Below are positions 1-6,577 of a DNA stretch of 6,577 bases, piece after piece; the first letter of the stretch is position 1, and each line of letters begins with the position of its first letter. The position numbers were made by a program, and so were the translations under genes. The stretch is taken from NCBI GenBank assembly GCA_018819005.1, contig JAHJQU010000446.1, forward strand, positions 1-6,577, written 5' to 3'. This stretch comes from Pseudomonadota bacterium. GTDB lineage: Bacteria; Desulfobacterota; Desulfobacteria; Desulfobacterales; RPRI01. The notes under the pieces were generated by a model, which had not been told where the DNA came from, did no database searches, and saw nothing but the letters and a program-made list of their open reading frames with translations.

Positions 1-1743
1 AAGAAGCGCGGAAGTTCCCTGTCCGACATCAATGACCGAAACTTTAAGATCTTTTTGCAGAAATCTCTTATCAAGCCAGTACCATATATCCGCATATCCG
101 GCAATTATCAAAAGCACTATTGTAATAAACGGCGCTCTTTGTTTAATCAGTTCAAAAACATTCCCTTCTCTTTCTTTTCCAATTTTCCTGTTTTTCCCAT
201 TTAAAATAACAAAAACAGTGCCCAGTAGTAAATAGTACCAGGTCATTTCAAAAAATGACGGCGTTATAGTTTTAATTGCCGCAAAGGGCAGTTTCGCAAA
301 ATACTTTATAAATTCAAGTGAAATCCCTAAAATTACCGAACTTGCTTTTATAAGCCATACGGAAACAAGGCTGCTTACCGGATAAACAAAAAAAGAGAGA
401 AGCCCTGTCGACACAACGGCAAACCCGGTTAGTGGCACGACAATGCAGTTTGCAGCCAGCCCGACAAGTGAAACCTGATTGAAATAGTACATGACAACCG
501 GAAACGTTCCGATTGTGGCAAAAAATGAAACAAGAAAAAATGCGGCGATCTTTTTTTGCAGCCTTAGACGCCATCCCTCATCTGGATCAATCTGTTTATT
601 TTTCCTGTAAAGCGTCTGTTCCAATCCAAGAATGATGAATAAAACCGATAAAAAGGAGAGTTGAAAAGATATCAGAAAAAGGGAAGGAGGATGAACAGCA
701 ATAATAAGCATTGCAGCAACAGCAAGAGTATTTAGTGCGTCATGCTCTTTCTCAATTAAAAAACTCGTAAGAAAAACCGAAACCATAATGACCGCCCTCT
801 GAGTTGAAGGCGACATACCGGCAAGAAGCCCGTATATTATCACAGGGATAATGGATAGAATCGCCGCTCCTTTTCTTGTCCATGCGTTCCGGAGAAACAA
901 ATTAAAAAAAGAGAGGATTTTTTTGAATAACAGGAACGAAACCGTTGCAACAATTCCTATATGAAGCCCTGAAATAGCAAGGACATGGCTGGTACCCGTG
1001 CGGTTAAAATCCTGTCTGACTTCTGGGGAAATGGAATTCCGGTCTCCTATTAACAGAGCCTTTAATACTCCTGCTTCACTGTAAGGGGTAGAATTCTCTA
1101 TCAAAAGGGAAAAATTTTTGCGTGCATTTTCAATCACTCTTTCCCATTTTATATCCTCTTCATTCGGTTCAACCCTGATCTCATCCCCCGCAACATATGC
1201 CGTACCCGATATGCCTTTAAATGCCATATGTCTCTTATAATCAAATCCTCCCGGGTTGTTAAAATTTCTTACAGACCTGATCCCGCTTTTGAAAAAGACC
1301 ATGTCACCTGTTGATATATCGGGGATGTTCTTAAAAACTCTGACATTGATCTTACCTGAAACAGGAATAATTTTCCCGTTAATGCCGATAGTTTGCGCTG
1401 ATAGTTCAAAAGACAACCTGTTATCCCTGATTTCCGGGCTTTCGGTCACACGACCTGATATGTCGACGGGACCGGTGTCTGTGTAGCGGGAGATATGGTT
1501 GAGAGGAAATGTTTCAGGAAACCAGGGTTGAATAGACAGATAACCGAGAGAAAAAAAGAGTAGTAAAGGTAAAAAAGCTGCCGTCTTATTTCTGATTATA
1601 CTGATGATCAAGATACCGGCACTGCTAGTAATGGACAGATATGCCCATACGGTATGCCCGTTAAAAAAAAGGCCGCATGATATGCCGGCCATCATGGATA
1701 ACAGGAGTGGAATGACAGGGCGAAAGTAAATATCGCGGATCAT
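1..1743 (-). CDS. comEC: ComEC/Rec2 family DNA internalization channel (C-terminus beyond left edge)
   Basis: Inner-membrane channel that carries single-stranded DNA into the cytoplasm during natural transformation. An uninterrupted frame of 581 codons runs off the left edge. The N-terminus has hydrophobic segments at about residues 9-27, 30-48 and 55-71. An OB-fold-like soluble region (the DUF4131 type) follows, ending in the family signature NNPGGFDYKRHM at 162-173. The competence domain carries HVLAISGLH at 253-261 and GMSPSTQRA at 309-317, both typical of ComEC, within a polytopic core reaching about residue 555. The last visible residues, KVSVIDVGQGTSALL (567-581), open the metallo-beta-lactamase-like domain; its metal-binding HxH motif is not in the window. 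Full-length homologues are about 750-850 residues, so roughly a quarter is missing. The ATG is chosen because an in-frame TAG lies two codons upstream and GGAAGG (1751-1756) sits 7 bases before it. It follows murA by 75 bases with no convincing terminator or promoter between, so co-transcription is likely. Family assignment is firm; actual competence is not shown. Confidence 0.95.
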   Translation of the reverse strand, partial: MIRDIYFRPVIPLLLSMMAGISCGLFFNGHTVWAYLSITSSAGILIISIIRNKTAAFLPLLLFFSLGYLSIQPWFPETFPLNHISRYTDTGPVDISGRVTESPEIRDNRLSFELSAQTIGINGKIIPVSGKINVRVFKNIPDISTGDMVFFKSGIRSVRNFNNPGGFDYKRHMAFKGISGTAYVAGDEIRVEPNEEDIKWERVIENARKNFSLLIENSTPYSEAGVLKALLIGDRNSISPEVRQDFNRTGTSHVLAISGLHIGIVATVSFLLFKKILSFFNLFLRNAWTRKGAAILSIIPVIIYGLLAGMSPSTQRAVIMVSVFLTSFLIEKEHDALNTLAVAAMLIIAVHPPSLFLISFQLSFLSVLFIILGLEQTLYRKNKQIDPDEGWRLRLQKKIAAFFLVSFFATIGTFPVVMYYFNQVSLVGLAANCIVVPLTGFAVVSTGLLSFFVYPVSSLVSVWLIKASSVILGISLEFIKYFAKLPFAAIKTITPSFFEMTWYYLLLGTVFVILNGKNRKIGKEREGNVFELIKQRAPFITIVLLIIAGYADIWYWLDKRFLQKDLKVSVIDVGQGTSALL

Positions 1744-1750
1744 GCGCTAA

Positions 1751-1756
1751 CCTTCC
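1751..1756 (-). promoter_or_regulatory. Ribosome binding site of comEC
   Basis: GGAAGG on the minus strand lies 7 bases before the comEC ATG. Together with the in-frame TAG just upstream, it fixes the start of that gene. Confidence 0.7.
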
Positions 1757-1818
1757 GGTTGCTAATGAAAAAGGGGATGGCTTTTTTGATTATGAACTTA
1801 TTATGATTCCATCATGAT

Positions 1819-3072
1819 TTATATTTTCACTCTTTTTATTTTTGCCCCGAGGGAAGCAAATTTTTTTTCAATCGCCTCGTATCCCCGGTCAAGATGGTAT
1901 ACACGGCTGATCTCTGTTGTTCCTGAGGCGGCAAGACCCGCAAGTATCAGGGATGCGCTCGCACGAAGATCCGTTGCCATTACCGGAGCTCCCATCAGCG
2001 CCGGAACACCTGTGATCATGGCCGTGTTTCCCGAAATCTTGATGTCCGCTCCCAGTCTTTTCAGTTCGCTTACATGTATAAACCTGTTTTCAAATATAGT
2101 TTCAGATATCACGCTGAAACCCTTCGCAATTGACATCAGTACCATGAACTGGGCCTGCATGTCCGTGGGAAATCCCGGATAGGGCATAGTCTTTATATCT
2201 ATACTTGTGATTTTATCTCCTCCCTTTACGCTCATCGTATTGCCTTCTATTTTAACTTCAGAGCCGGTCAGCCTCAGCTTGTGAATAACAGATTCAAGAT
2301 GTGACGGTTCACAGTTTAATATCTTTATATCTCCTCCGAAAAGGGCTGCAGATACCATGAATGTGCCGGTCTCTATCCTATCGGGTATAATGGATACGGA
2401 TACGGGTTCAAGGGAGGGAACGCCCGTTATTTTCAATACCGAAGTGCCTGTACCTTCAATTTTCGCCCCCATTTTATTCAGAACATCGGCAAGGGCAACA
2501 ACTTCCGGTTCCCGTGCGGCATTCCGGATAACAGTAGTTCCTTCTGCAAGGACGGCGGCCATCATGAGGTTTTCAGTTCCCGTCACTGTGACCATGTCAA
2601 AAAATATTTCAGCGCCTTTTAAAACTTCAGCGCTTGCTTCAACATATCCGTGCACCAGTTCGACTTTTGCCCCCAGCGCTGCAAGTCCCTTCAGATGCAA
2701 GTTAATGGGACGCGCGCCTATCGAGCATCCCCCCGGAAGTGAAACTCTTGCTTTTTTCAGCCTCGCGACAAGAGGCCCCAGCACCAGGATCGATGCCCTC
2801 ATCTTTCTTACAAGGTCATACGGCGCCTCGTGGTTGTTGAGACCTCCGGAATCGATTCTAACGGTGTGCCCATCAGTTTCTATTCTGGCGCCGTGGTTTA
2901 TCAAAAGCTCCTTTGTGCTCTCAATATCTTTTAACTCGGGAACATTCGAATAGGTACAGTACCCGTCGGCAAGCAGCGACGAGATAAGAATGGGAAGTGA
3001 CGCATTTTTTGCGCCGCTTATCCTGACCTCACCTTTCAGGGGATGCCCACCTTCAACAATTATTTTATCCAT
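1819..3072 (-). CDS. murA: UDP-N-acetylglucosamine 1-carboxyvinyltransferase (MurA)
   Basis: Cytoplasmic enzyme that transfers enolpyruvate from phosphoenolpyruvate to UDP-N-acetylglucosamine, the first committed step of peptidoglycan synthesis. The 417-residue length is normal for the family. The substrate-binding SGAKNA motif has Lys22 and Asn23. The catalytic loop LPGGCSIGARP has Cys116, the residue alkylated by fosfomycin, and Arg121. The catalytic aspartate is Asp304 in YPGFPTDMQAQ, and Arg396 in HLDRGYE matches the C-terminal PEP-contacting arginine. Both inside-out alpha/beta domains appear complete and undamaged. The start ATG is preceded by GAGGG (3078-3082) at 5 bases. The gene begins only 24 bases beyond the hairpin terminator of the preceding operon, so its promoter must be very close or overlap that hairpin. 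comEC follows in the same direction. EPSP synthase (AroA) is the only similar fold, and the Cys-containing loop rules it out. Confidence 0.98.
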   Translation of the reverse strand: MDKIIVEGGHPLKGEVRISGAKNASLPILISSLLADGYCTYSNVPELKDIESTKELLINHGARIETDGHTVRIDSGGLNNHEAPYDLVRKMRASILVLGPLVARLKKARVSLPGGCSIGARPINLHLKGLAALGAKVELVHGYVEASAEVLKGAEIFFDMVTVTGTENLMMAAVLAEGTTVIRNAAREPEVVALADVLNKMGAKIEGTGTSVLKITGVPSLEPVSVSIIPDRIETGTFMVSAALFGGDIKILNCEPSHLESVIHKLRLTGSEVKIEGNTMSVKGGDKITSIDIKTMPYPGFPTDMQAQFMVLMSIAKGFSVISETIFENRFIHVSELKRLGADIKISGNTAMITGVPALMGAPVMATDLRASASLILAGLAASGTTEISRVYHLDRGYEAIEKKFASLGAKIKRVKI

Positions 3073-3095
3073 TCTTTCCCTCGTTTCCTTAAAAC

Positions 3096-3137
3096 AAAAA
3101 AGCGCTTCCCCAGAAATTATAGGGGCAAGCGCTTTTT
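3096..3137 (-). terminator. Rho-independent terminator after the qrc-like operon, possibly bidirectional
   Basis: A strong hairpin lies between the small membrane gene and murA. The arm AAAAAGCGCTTCCCC (3097-3111) pairs with GGGGCAAGCGCTTTTT (3122-3137), leaving one unpaired C at 3126. The ten-base loop is at 3112-3121. Read on the minus strand, the hairpin starts 20 bases after the stop of the small gene and is followed by a T run (complement of the A run 3096-3101), as expected for intrinsic termination. The T run at 3133-3137 gives it the same look on the plus strand, where no gene needs it. Confidence 0.88.
3116..3121 (-). promoter_or_regulatory. Possible -10 box for murA inside the terminator loop
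   Basis: The minus strand reads TATAAT, a perfect sigma-70-type -10 hexamer, within the loop of the hairpin. At a 17-base spacing the upstream hexamer is TTAAAT, only three of six matches to TTGACA, and there is no extended -10 TG. A transcript starting about 7 bases downstream would have a leader of about 35 bases containing the murA ribosome site, and would lack the 5' arm of the hairpin, so it would escape termination. The motif is seen; its promoter function is inferred. Confidence 0.35.
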
Positions 3138-3157
3138 GATTTAACGATATTTACATT

Positions 3158-3322
3158 CTAATGGTTATGATCATCTTTGCCCTTATCCATATATGTATCA
3201 TAAAAAGCCTTGCCGATACAATAAGTCATACCGAGTCCTATAATTGTGAGGGCGTACCAGAGTCCACCCATAAAAACCATATGGGACATATCCCAAATCC
3301 ATTCAAAACAAAAAGGAAACAT
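3158..3322 (-). CDS. 54-residue single-helix membrane protein at the end of the qrc-like operon
   Basis: A small gene of unknown function, not recognised as a named family. The frame is 54 codons plus TAG. It begins MFPFCFEWIWD, an aromatic, probably amphipathic stretch. One strong hydrophobic segment follows at about residues 16-37, containing GGLWYALTIIGLGM. The C-terminal tail is polar and charged, ending DKGKDDHNH. It has two cysteines (5 and 35) and three histidines but no CxxC or haem motif. The ATG is fixed by a textbook GGAGG at 6 bases and lies 28 bases after the qrcD-like stop, before the operon terminator, so it is very probably translated with the complex genes. Its size, topology and position resemble small accessory subunits of respiratory complexes such as CydX or CcoQ. 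That is an analogy only, not sequence homology. Other ATGs at codons 12, 15 and 18 lack comparable ribosome sites. A non-coding 3' region is the alternative, but the ribosome site and protein-like composition argue against it. Confidence 0.82.
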   Translation of the reverse strand: MFPFCFEWIWDMSHMVFMGGLWYALTIIGLGMTYCIGKAFYDTYMDKGKDDHNH

Positions 3323-3328
3323 CTTTTA

Positions 3329-3333
3329 CCTCC
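3329..3333 (-). promoter_or_regulatory. Ribosome binding site of the small membrane gene
   Basis: A perfect GGAGG on the minus strand lies 6 bases before the ATG at 3322, in the gap after the qrcD-like gene. It is the main evidence that the short frame is a real gene and decides its start. Confidence 0.8.
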
Positions 3334-3350
3334 AAATAAAGCCGTCATTA

Positions 3351-4589
3351 TCAAGCCTCAGGATTCAACTCCTGCTCCTGAGGGAATACCGGCAGATAGC
3401 GGTATGACAAGGATATAAGAATTACACCGTAAGCAACAGGAAGAATTGTTGTGGCAACCTCCTGCCAGCTTGGATAGTACATGGCCCAGCTTTCAAAAGT
3501 CAATACAGGCACAGCCATTACCTGGAGAACCATTACCCATCGGTTGACACATGCTCCAAGCACCGCAAGAATTATACCCGTCATCAGCGTAACAGGATTC
3601 TTCCGACCTTTCTCGGTAATGAGTATAAGCGCCGGAACAACTCCGCAGATAACAATTTCCAGTATAAGTATCCAAATACCATAGAACGGGTTGTTTGAAT
3701 AAAAATCCATAAGGTTAAACCCGGCTGCAGGGGCTGTAACCTTGGCCCAATACAAGGTATCTATTATTTTTGCTATTATATATGTTCCAATCATCCAGCC
3801 TGAAATCTTAGCCAGAAGCTCAATAACATTCTGTTTTACAAGTTTTTTCTTTGTTATTTTCTCTGTAATCCATGTTACCAGAATCGTAAAGCATGGTCCG
3901 CAAGCAGCAGCCGACCAGGTATAGAGGAAGAAAGTCCACGGCCAGATAAAAATTCCTTCCCTGTACGCAAACGGGCGCCCGAACAGAACGCCGGGAACTC
4001 CGCCTAACGAGCCCTGATGGAAAAAGGAGAGAAATGCTCCGGTCGCCGCGAAAACTGCCATTATCTCGTGCATGTTGTGCCCAAGCCTGTGAAAGAAGGG
4101 AACCTTGTCTATCTGGCGGTTTTCAAGAATAAGCGGGACGTACTCTATGGTCAGAACAACAAAATAGCAGGTAAGGCAGAAAGCTACTTCGGTCAGCATG
4201 GAGTGAACATTTGCATGCCAGAAGATGAACCAGCCTCTCAGCGGTTGTCCGATGTCAATGGCAAGGATAAGAAGCGCTGAACTGTAACAGATGAATCCGA
4301 TAAGAACGGCATAGTTGATTATGTTTTTCAGTTCATCCTTCCCAACAATATACCTCAGAAATCCCGTAAAAAACGCTCCGCCTCCTAATGCTATGACCGC
4401 AAGGTCGGCCCAGATCCACAATGCAAATCCGTAAGAATCATTCATGTTAGTCTGGTTGAGTCCCTTGAACCAGCAAAGCAGCATGGCAAAAACGCCCCAT
4501 AAAAGTACCGCACCGGCTGCGCCTATCCACAGGGCAAACTGCCATGTCGGACAGCGCTTAACTCCCTTGGGTATTAATGCTGAATCCAT
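3351..4589 (-). CDS. qrcD: NrfD/PsrC-type integral membrane subunit, QrcD-like
   Basis: Membrane subunit that exchanges electrons with the menaquinone pool. At 412 residues it matches the long, ten-helix members of the NrfD family. Hydrophobic segments lie at about 17-41, 57-78, 92-112, 128-150, 173-192, 216-240, 260-282, 300-322, 333-357 and 380-398. Conserved-looking features include GLNQTNMNDSYGF (43-55) after helix 1, DIGQPLRGW (112-120), HANVHSMLTE (125-134) and HQGSLGG (191-197). The HANVHSM and HQGSLGG motifs are of the kind found in QrcD and in ActC/ActF of alternative complex III, where polar residues are proposed to bind quinone and move protons. A CGPC pair sits at 230-233 near helix 6. 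The start has GAGGAG 10 bases upstream and lies 55 bases after the FeS gene stop. Being next to FeS and molybdopterin-family subunits, it would anchor them to the periplasmic face. A PsrC or other NrfD-type partner is the alternative; the family is certain, the Qrc subtype likely. Confidence 0.88.
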   Translation of the reverse strand: MDSALIPKGVKRCPTWQFALWIGAAGAVLLWGVFAMLLCWFKGLNQTNMNDSYGFALWIWADLAVIALGGGAFFTGFLRYIVGKDELKNIINYAVLIGFICYSSALLILAIDIGQPLRGWFIFWHANVHSMLTEVAFCLTCYFVVLTIEYVPLILENRQIDKVPFFHRLGHNMHEIMAVFAATGAFLSFFHQGSLGGVPGVLFGRPFAYREGIFIWPWTFFLYTWSAAACGPCFTILVTWITEKITKKKLVKQNVIELLAKISGWMIGTYIIAKIIDTLYWAKVTAPAAGFNLMDFYSNNPFYGIWILILEIVICGVVPALILITEKGRKNPVTLMTGIILAVLGACVNRWVMVLQVMAVPVLTFESWAMYYPSWQEVATTILPVAYGVILISLSYRYLPVFPQEQELNPEA

Positions 4590-4644
4590 ATGTTACTTAC
4601 TCCTCAATTATGGCATCAAAGTTTCATCTATTATTGCTGCCGGA

Positions 4645-5424
4645 TTACTTTTTTTCCTTTTCGAGATAATTATCGCCTGCCCGTCTCACCCATTCCCTGT
4701 TCGAAAGGTAATACACCTTGGGATTCGTCTGAAGTCTTTCAAGAAGCCGGAATGCGTTCTTCTCTTTTTTCAGTTCATAAACCGCATGTTCCGGATTGTT
4801 GAGATCTCCGAAAGTAATGGCATTGGCCGGACATGCCTGAGTGCATGCAGTCTGGTATTCATTTTCTTCCAACTCACCGCGACCTTCGTAATAAGCTTTG
4901 TCCATTGCAATCTGATACCTGTGAAAACAGAAGCTGCATTTTTCAACAATGCCCCTCATGCGTACCGAAACATTCGGGCTTAAATATTTCTCCATACCAT
5001 CCGGCCAGACAGGATCCCACCAGTTAAAATATCTGGCATGATACGGGCATGCAGCCATACAGTACCTGCATCCGAAGCATCTTGTATAAATCTGGCTGAC
5101 AATCCCGGTCTCCTTGCTGTAATCTGTTGCTGTTGCAGGGCAAACAGATACGCATGGCGAATGGCCGTGGTTCCCTTTTCCTCCGCAGTGCTGACAGGGT
5201 CTGGGAAGATAGCAGATTTCGGTGTCTGGAAACGGTTTTCTGTTAGTCAGCTTGTAAACGCGCAACCAGGTGATGCTGTCAAGCTTCTTCGACTCATCTT
5301 CCTTGAAAGGTACGTTGTTTTCAGCCATACATGCAACCATACAGGCTCCGCAACCGGTGCACTTGTCCAGATCAATGACCATTCCATATCGTTTAGCTTT
5401 TTCGTGATTTTGTTCTTCTTTCAT
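4645..5424 (-). CDS. qrcC: Four-cluster ferredoxin-type FeS subunit, QrcC-like
   Basis: Electron-transfer subunit linking the molybdopterin-family protein to the membrane subunit. The 259-residue protein has the DmsB/PsrB arrangement of four cysteine sets: C22, C25, C28, C32; C77, C80, C91, C95; C116, C119, C122, C126; and C163, C166, C194, C198. C71 is an additional cysteine. All sixteen ligand positions are filled, so four [4Fe-4S] clusters are possible. The second set has a ten-residue spacer, GGKGNHGHSP, between its second and third cysteines, longer than the four residues usual in DmsB-like proteins. No signal peptide is visible, which fits export by piggy-back on a Tat-signal-bearing partner. 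GAGG (5430-5433) lies 5 bases before the chosen ATG, and the gene begins 19 bases after the stop of the molybdopterin-family gene, indicating one operon. The C-terminus ends in a charged KEKK tail. Family is certain; Qrc subtype follows from the neighbouring NrfD protein. Confidence 0.88.
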   Translation of the reverse strand: MKEEQNHEKAKRYGMVIDLDKCTGCGACMVACMAENNVPFKEDESKKLDSITWLRVYKLTNRKPFPDTEICYLPRPCQHCGGKGNHGHSPCVSVCPATATDYSKETGIVSQIYTRCFGCRYCMAACPYHARYFNWWDPVWPDGMEKYLSPNVSVRMRGIVEKCSFCFHRYQIAMDKAYYEGRGELEENEYQTACTQACPANAITFGDLNNPEHAVYELKKEKNAFRLLERLQTNPKVYYLSNREWVRRAGDNYLEKEKK

Positions 5425-5443
5425 CAGAACCTCATGCTCTTAA

Positions 5444-6577
5444 TTAGGCTTTGATCAGATTGGCCCGGATTCCCCAGGCCGCATCAAGTCCGGAAGCAGG
5501 ATCTTCCAGCATTCCGATAAGTTCATTTACATTTATTCCCTTGCCTGCAAGATAATTGTCATATGCGGTATGGCCAAGGCCCCTTGGCATAGCTACAATA
5601 CCGGGCATGATTCCCTCGAACAGGTTTATTTTAACCCTTGCGCTTCCCTTTGGTGTTTTGAGGGTAGCATAACTTCCGGCAGAAAGTCCGTTAGCCTTGG
5701 CTGTTGCCGGATTTATCTCAACAAGGATATCCTTTCCTTTAAGAACTGTGTCTTCAACGGTTTTTATTACAAAAGGCGGGGCGCCAATATATCCGTTGGC
5801 TATCCTGAATGAATCGTAAGGCAGGAGAAATAGAGGATAAGACTTGGGGTCTCCTTCGTGACTTACAGAGGCAAAGAGCATTGTGAAATCGGGAATTCCG
5901 CCCGAAAGATCAAATTTTCCAGGAGAAGTATTGATAACCTGGGCGGTAAATGCCGGATCAGAACTGAAGCCTTCTTCGTTCAGGATCTTCCACTTATCTC
6001 CTGCTGTCCCTTCAAGGCATGCCTGATAATCATCCCACGGGAAGGCGTCTGCAACAGGCGAACCTATCTCTTTTGCAATAAGGAGGATGACATCCCCCGC
6101 ATGTTTCGTGTTAAACTGGGGGCTCACAACAGGTTTTGCAAGGCTGACAACCGGTTTTGAAAGGCCGGCAGTCGCCGGAACATCTTCATAACGTTCAAGA
6201 TAGATATGGTTCGGCAGAATAAGGTCCGAATTCGATGCAGTTTCATCCATGAAAGATGAGAAACTGACAATGAAGGGAATCTTCTTGAAAGCATCTTTTA
6301 CGGCTTTTGTATCAGGCAATGAATATACCGGATTTGACTCCAGAACAAAAAGAAGACTTACGGGAGACCCTGAATTAACAGCACCCGCAAACCTGTTGGT
6401 AAGGCTTTTTGCGAATCCGTATTTTACGCTTCCGGCACCATCGATTCGCTCTTTTTTAATTCCGGCAGCACCAACTTCGTCAGCCTGATATGCAGGCCAG
6501 GCAATATATGCCGGATCATTAACCGCAAAAACTCCGCCTTCCTTGCCTATATTCCCAGCAAGAGCATTTAATGCCTG
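5444..6577 (-). CDS. qrcB: Molybdopterin oxidoreductase-family subunit, QrcB-like (N-terminus beyond right edge)
   Basis: C-terminal 377 residues of a DMSO-reductase-superfamily protein; the frame is open to the right edge. Numbering from the first visible codon, QALNALAGNIGKEGGV (1-16) and LLFVLESNPVYSLPDT (75-90) are typical of the alpha/beta cofactor-binding domains. DETASNSDLILPNHIYLER (111-129) is the usual site near the cofactor. About the last 100 residues form the molybdopterin dinucleotide-binding beta-barrel, with INPATAKANGLSAG and the C-terminal GIRANLIKA. In the Qrc complex the homologous QrcB has the fold but was found without molybdenum; whether that holds here cannot be seen, because the N-terminal FeS motif, metal ligand and Tat signal are outside the window. 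A TTG at 6319 is internal and not the start, since the frame with family-like sequence continues upstream. The FeS and NrfD genes directly downstream support a periplasmic three- or four-subunit quinone-linked complex. A PsrA/TtrA-type catalytic subunit is the alternative. Confidence 0.85.
   Translation of the reverse strand, partial: QALNALAGNIGKEGGVFAVNDPAYIAWPAYQADEVGAAGIKKERIDGAGSVKYGFAKSLTNRFAGAVNSGSPVSLLFVLESNPVYSLPDTKAVKDAFKKIPFIVSFSSFMDETASNSDLILPNHIYLERYEDVPATAGLSKPVVSLAKPVVSPQFNTKHAGDVILLIAKEIGSPVADAFPWDDYQACLEGTAGDKWKILNEEGFSSDPAFTAQVINTSPGKFDLSGGIPDFTMLFASVSHEGDPKSYPLFLLPYDSFRIANGYIGAPPFVIKTVEDTVLKGKDILVEINPATAKANGLSAGSYATLKTPKGSARVKINLFEGIMPGIVAMPRGLGHTAYDNYLAGKGINVNELIGMLEDPASGLDAAWGIRANLIKA

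Noticed and set aside
314..574. Minus-strand frame of 86 codons inside the comEC region
   Set aside because: It overlaps comEC in another frame. The comEC frame carries the family motifs and is continuous through this stretch, so this is a shadow.
1768..1786. AAAAAG/CTTTTT inverted repeat between murA and comEC as a terminator
   Set aside because: The stem is six pairs with a single G-C pair and a GGGATGG loop, too weak for a credible intrinsic terminator.
1803..1815. Perfect small dyad ATGAT-TCC-ATCAT just after murA as an operator
   Set aside because: A five-base A/T-rich arm with a three-base gap is expected by chance in such sequence and has no recognisable regulator match.
2357..2953. 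Long open frame on the plus strand (198 codons) opposite murA, with others at 1814-2182, 4444-4983 and 5038-5454
   Set aside because: They lie fully or largely antisense to well-identified minus-strand genes, have no ribosome sites that stand out and give low-complexity or cysteine/serine-rich translations typical of shadow frames.
3158..3322. The small gene might be a frameshifted remnant of a longer protein
   Set aside because: A careful re-read of the five-base T run near its start gives one continuous frame from the ATG to the TAG, with no break to explain.
3161..3418. Plus-strand frame of 85 codons over the small membrane gene
   Set aside because: It is antisense to the small gene and the qrcD-like 3' end and lacks a clear ribosome site. 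The minus-strand frame has GGAGG, a membrane helix and the correct operon position.
5444..6319. A 291-residue gene starting at the TTG at 6319
   Set aside because: The same frame continues to the right edge with recognisable family sequence, so the TTG codes an internal leucine and the gene is partial only because the window ends.

Overview
All recognisable genes in this window lie on the minus strand, so the biological reading order runs from right to left. The gene set points to an anaerobic, probably sulfate-reducing member of the Desulfobacterota (former Deltaproteobacteria). The strongest marker is a molybdopterin-oxidoreductase / four-cluster ferredoxin / NrfD trio whose NrfD and FeS proteins look like the Qrc (quinone reductase complex) type. 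This organism assignment is an inference from gene content and base composition (moderate GC by eye), not from a marker gene.

Right part (6577 to about 3158): an energy-conservation operon in the order qrcB-like molybdopterin-family subunit (N-terminal part outside the window), qrcC-like 16-cysteine FeS subunit, qrcD-like ten-helix NrfD membrane subunit, then a 54-residue single-helix membrane protein. The small gene has a perfect GGAGG ribosome site 28 bases after qrcD. In known Qrc complexes, electrons from periplasmic hydrogenases and formate dehydrogenases arrive via cytochrome c3 and are passed through these subunits to menaquinone. The multiheme subunit QrcA would be expected just upstream, beyond the right edge. 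The operon ends in a strong bidirectional-looking hairpin terminator (3096-3137).

Left part (3072 to 1): murA, a complete UDP-GlcNAc enolpyruvyl transferase with the fosfomycin-sensitive active-site cysteine, followed 75 bases later by comEC, the inner-membrane DNA-uptake channel. comEC is cut by the left edge just as its metallo-beta-lactamase-like domain begins. These two genes have no evident functional link to the qrc operon. A TATAAT hexamer sits in the loop of the separating terminator and may serve as the murA -10 box.

No tRNA, rRNA, CRISPR array, mobile element or long unexplained intergenic stretch is visible. The least ordinary item is the small membrane protein gene at 3158-3322, which is short enough to be missed by routine gene calling and may be an accessory subunit of the Qrc complex.
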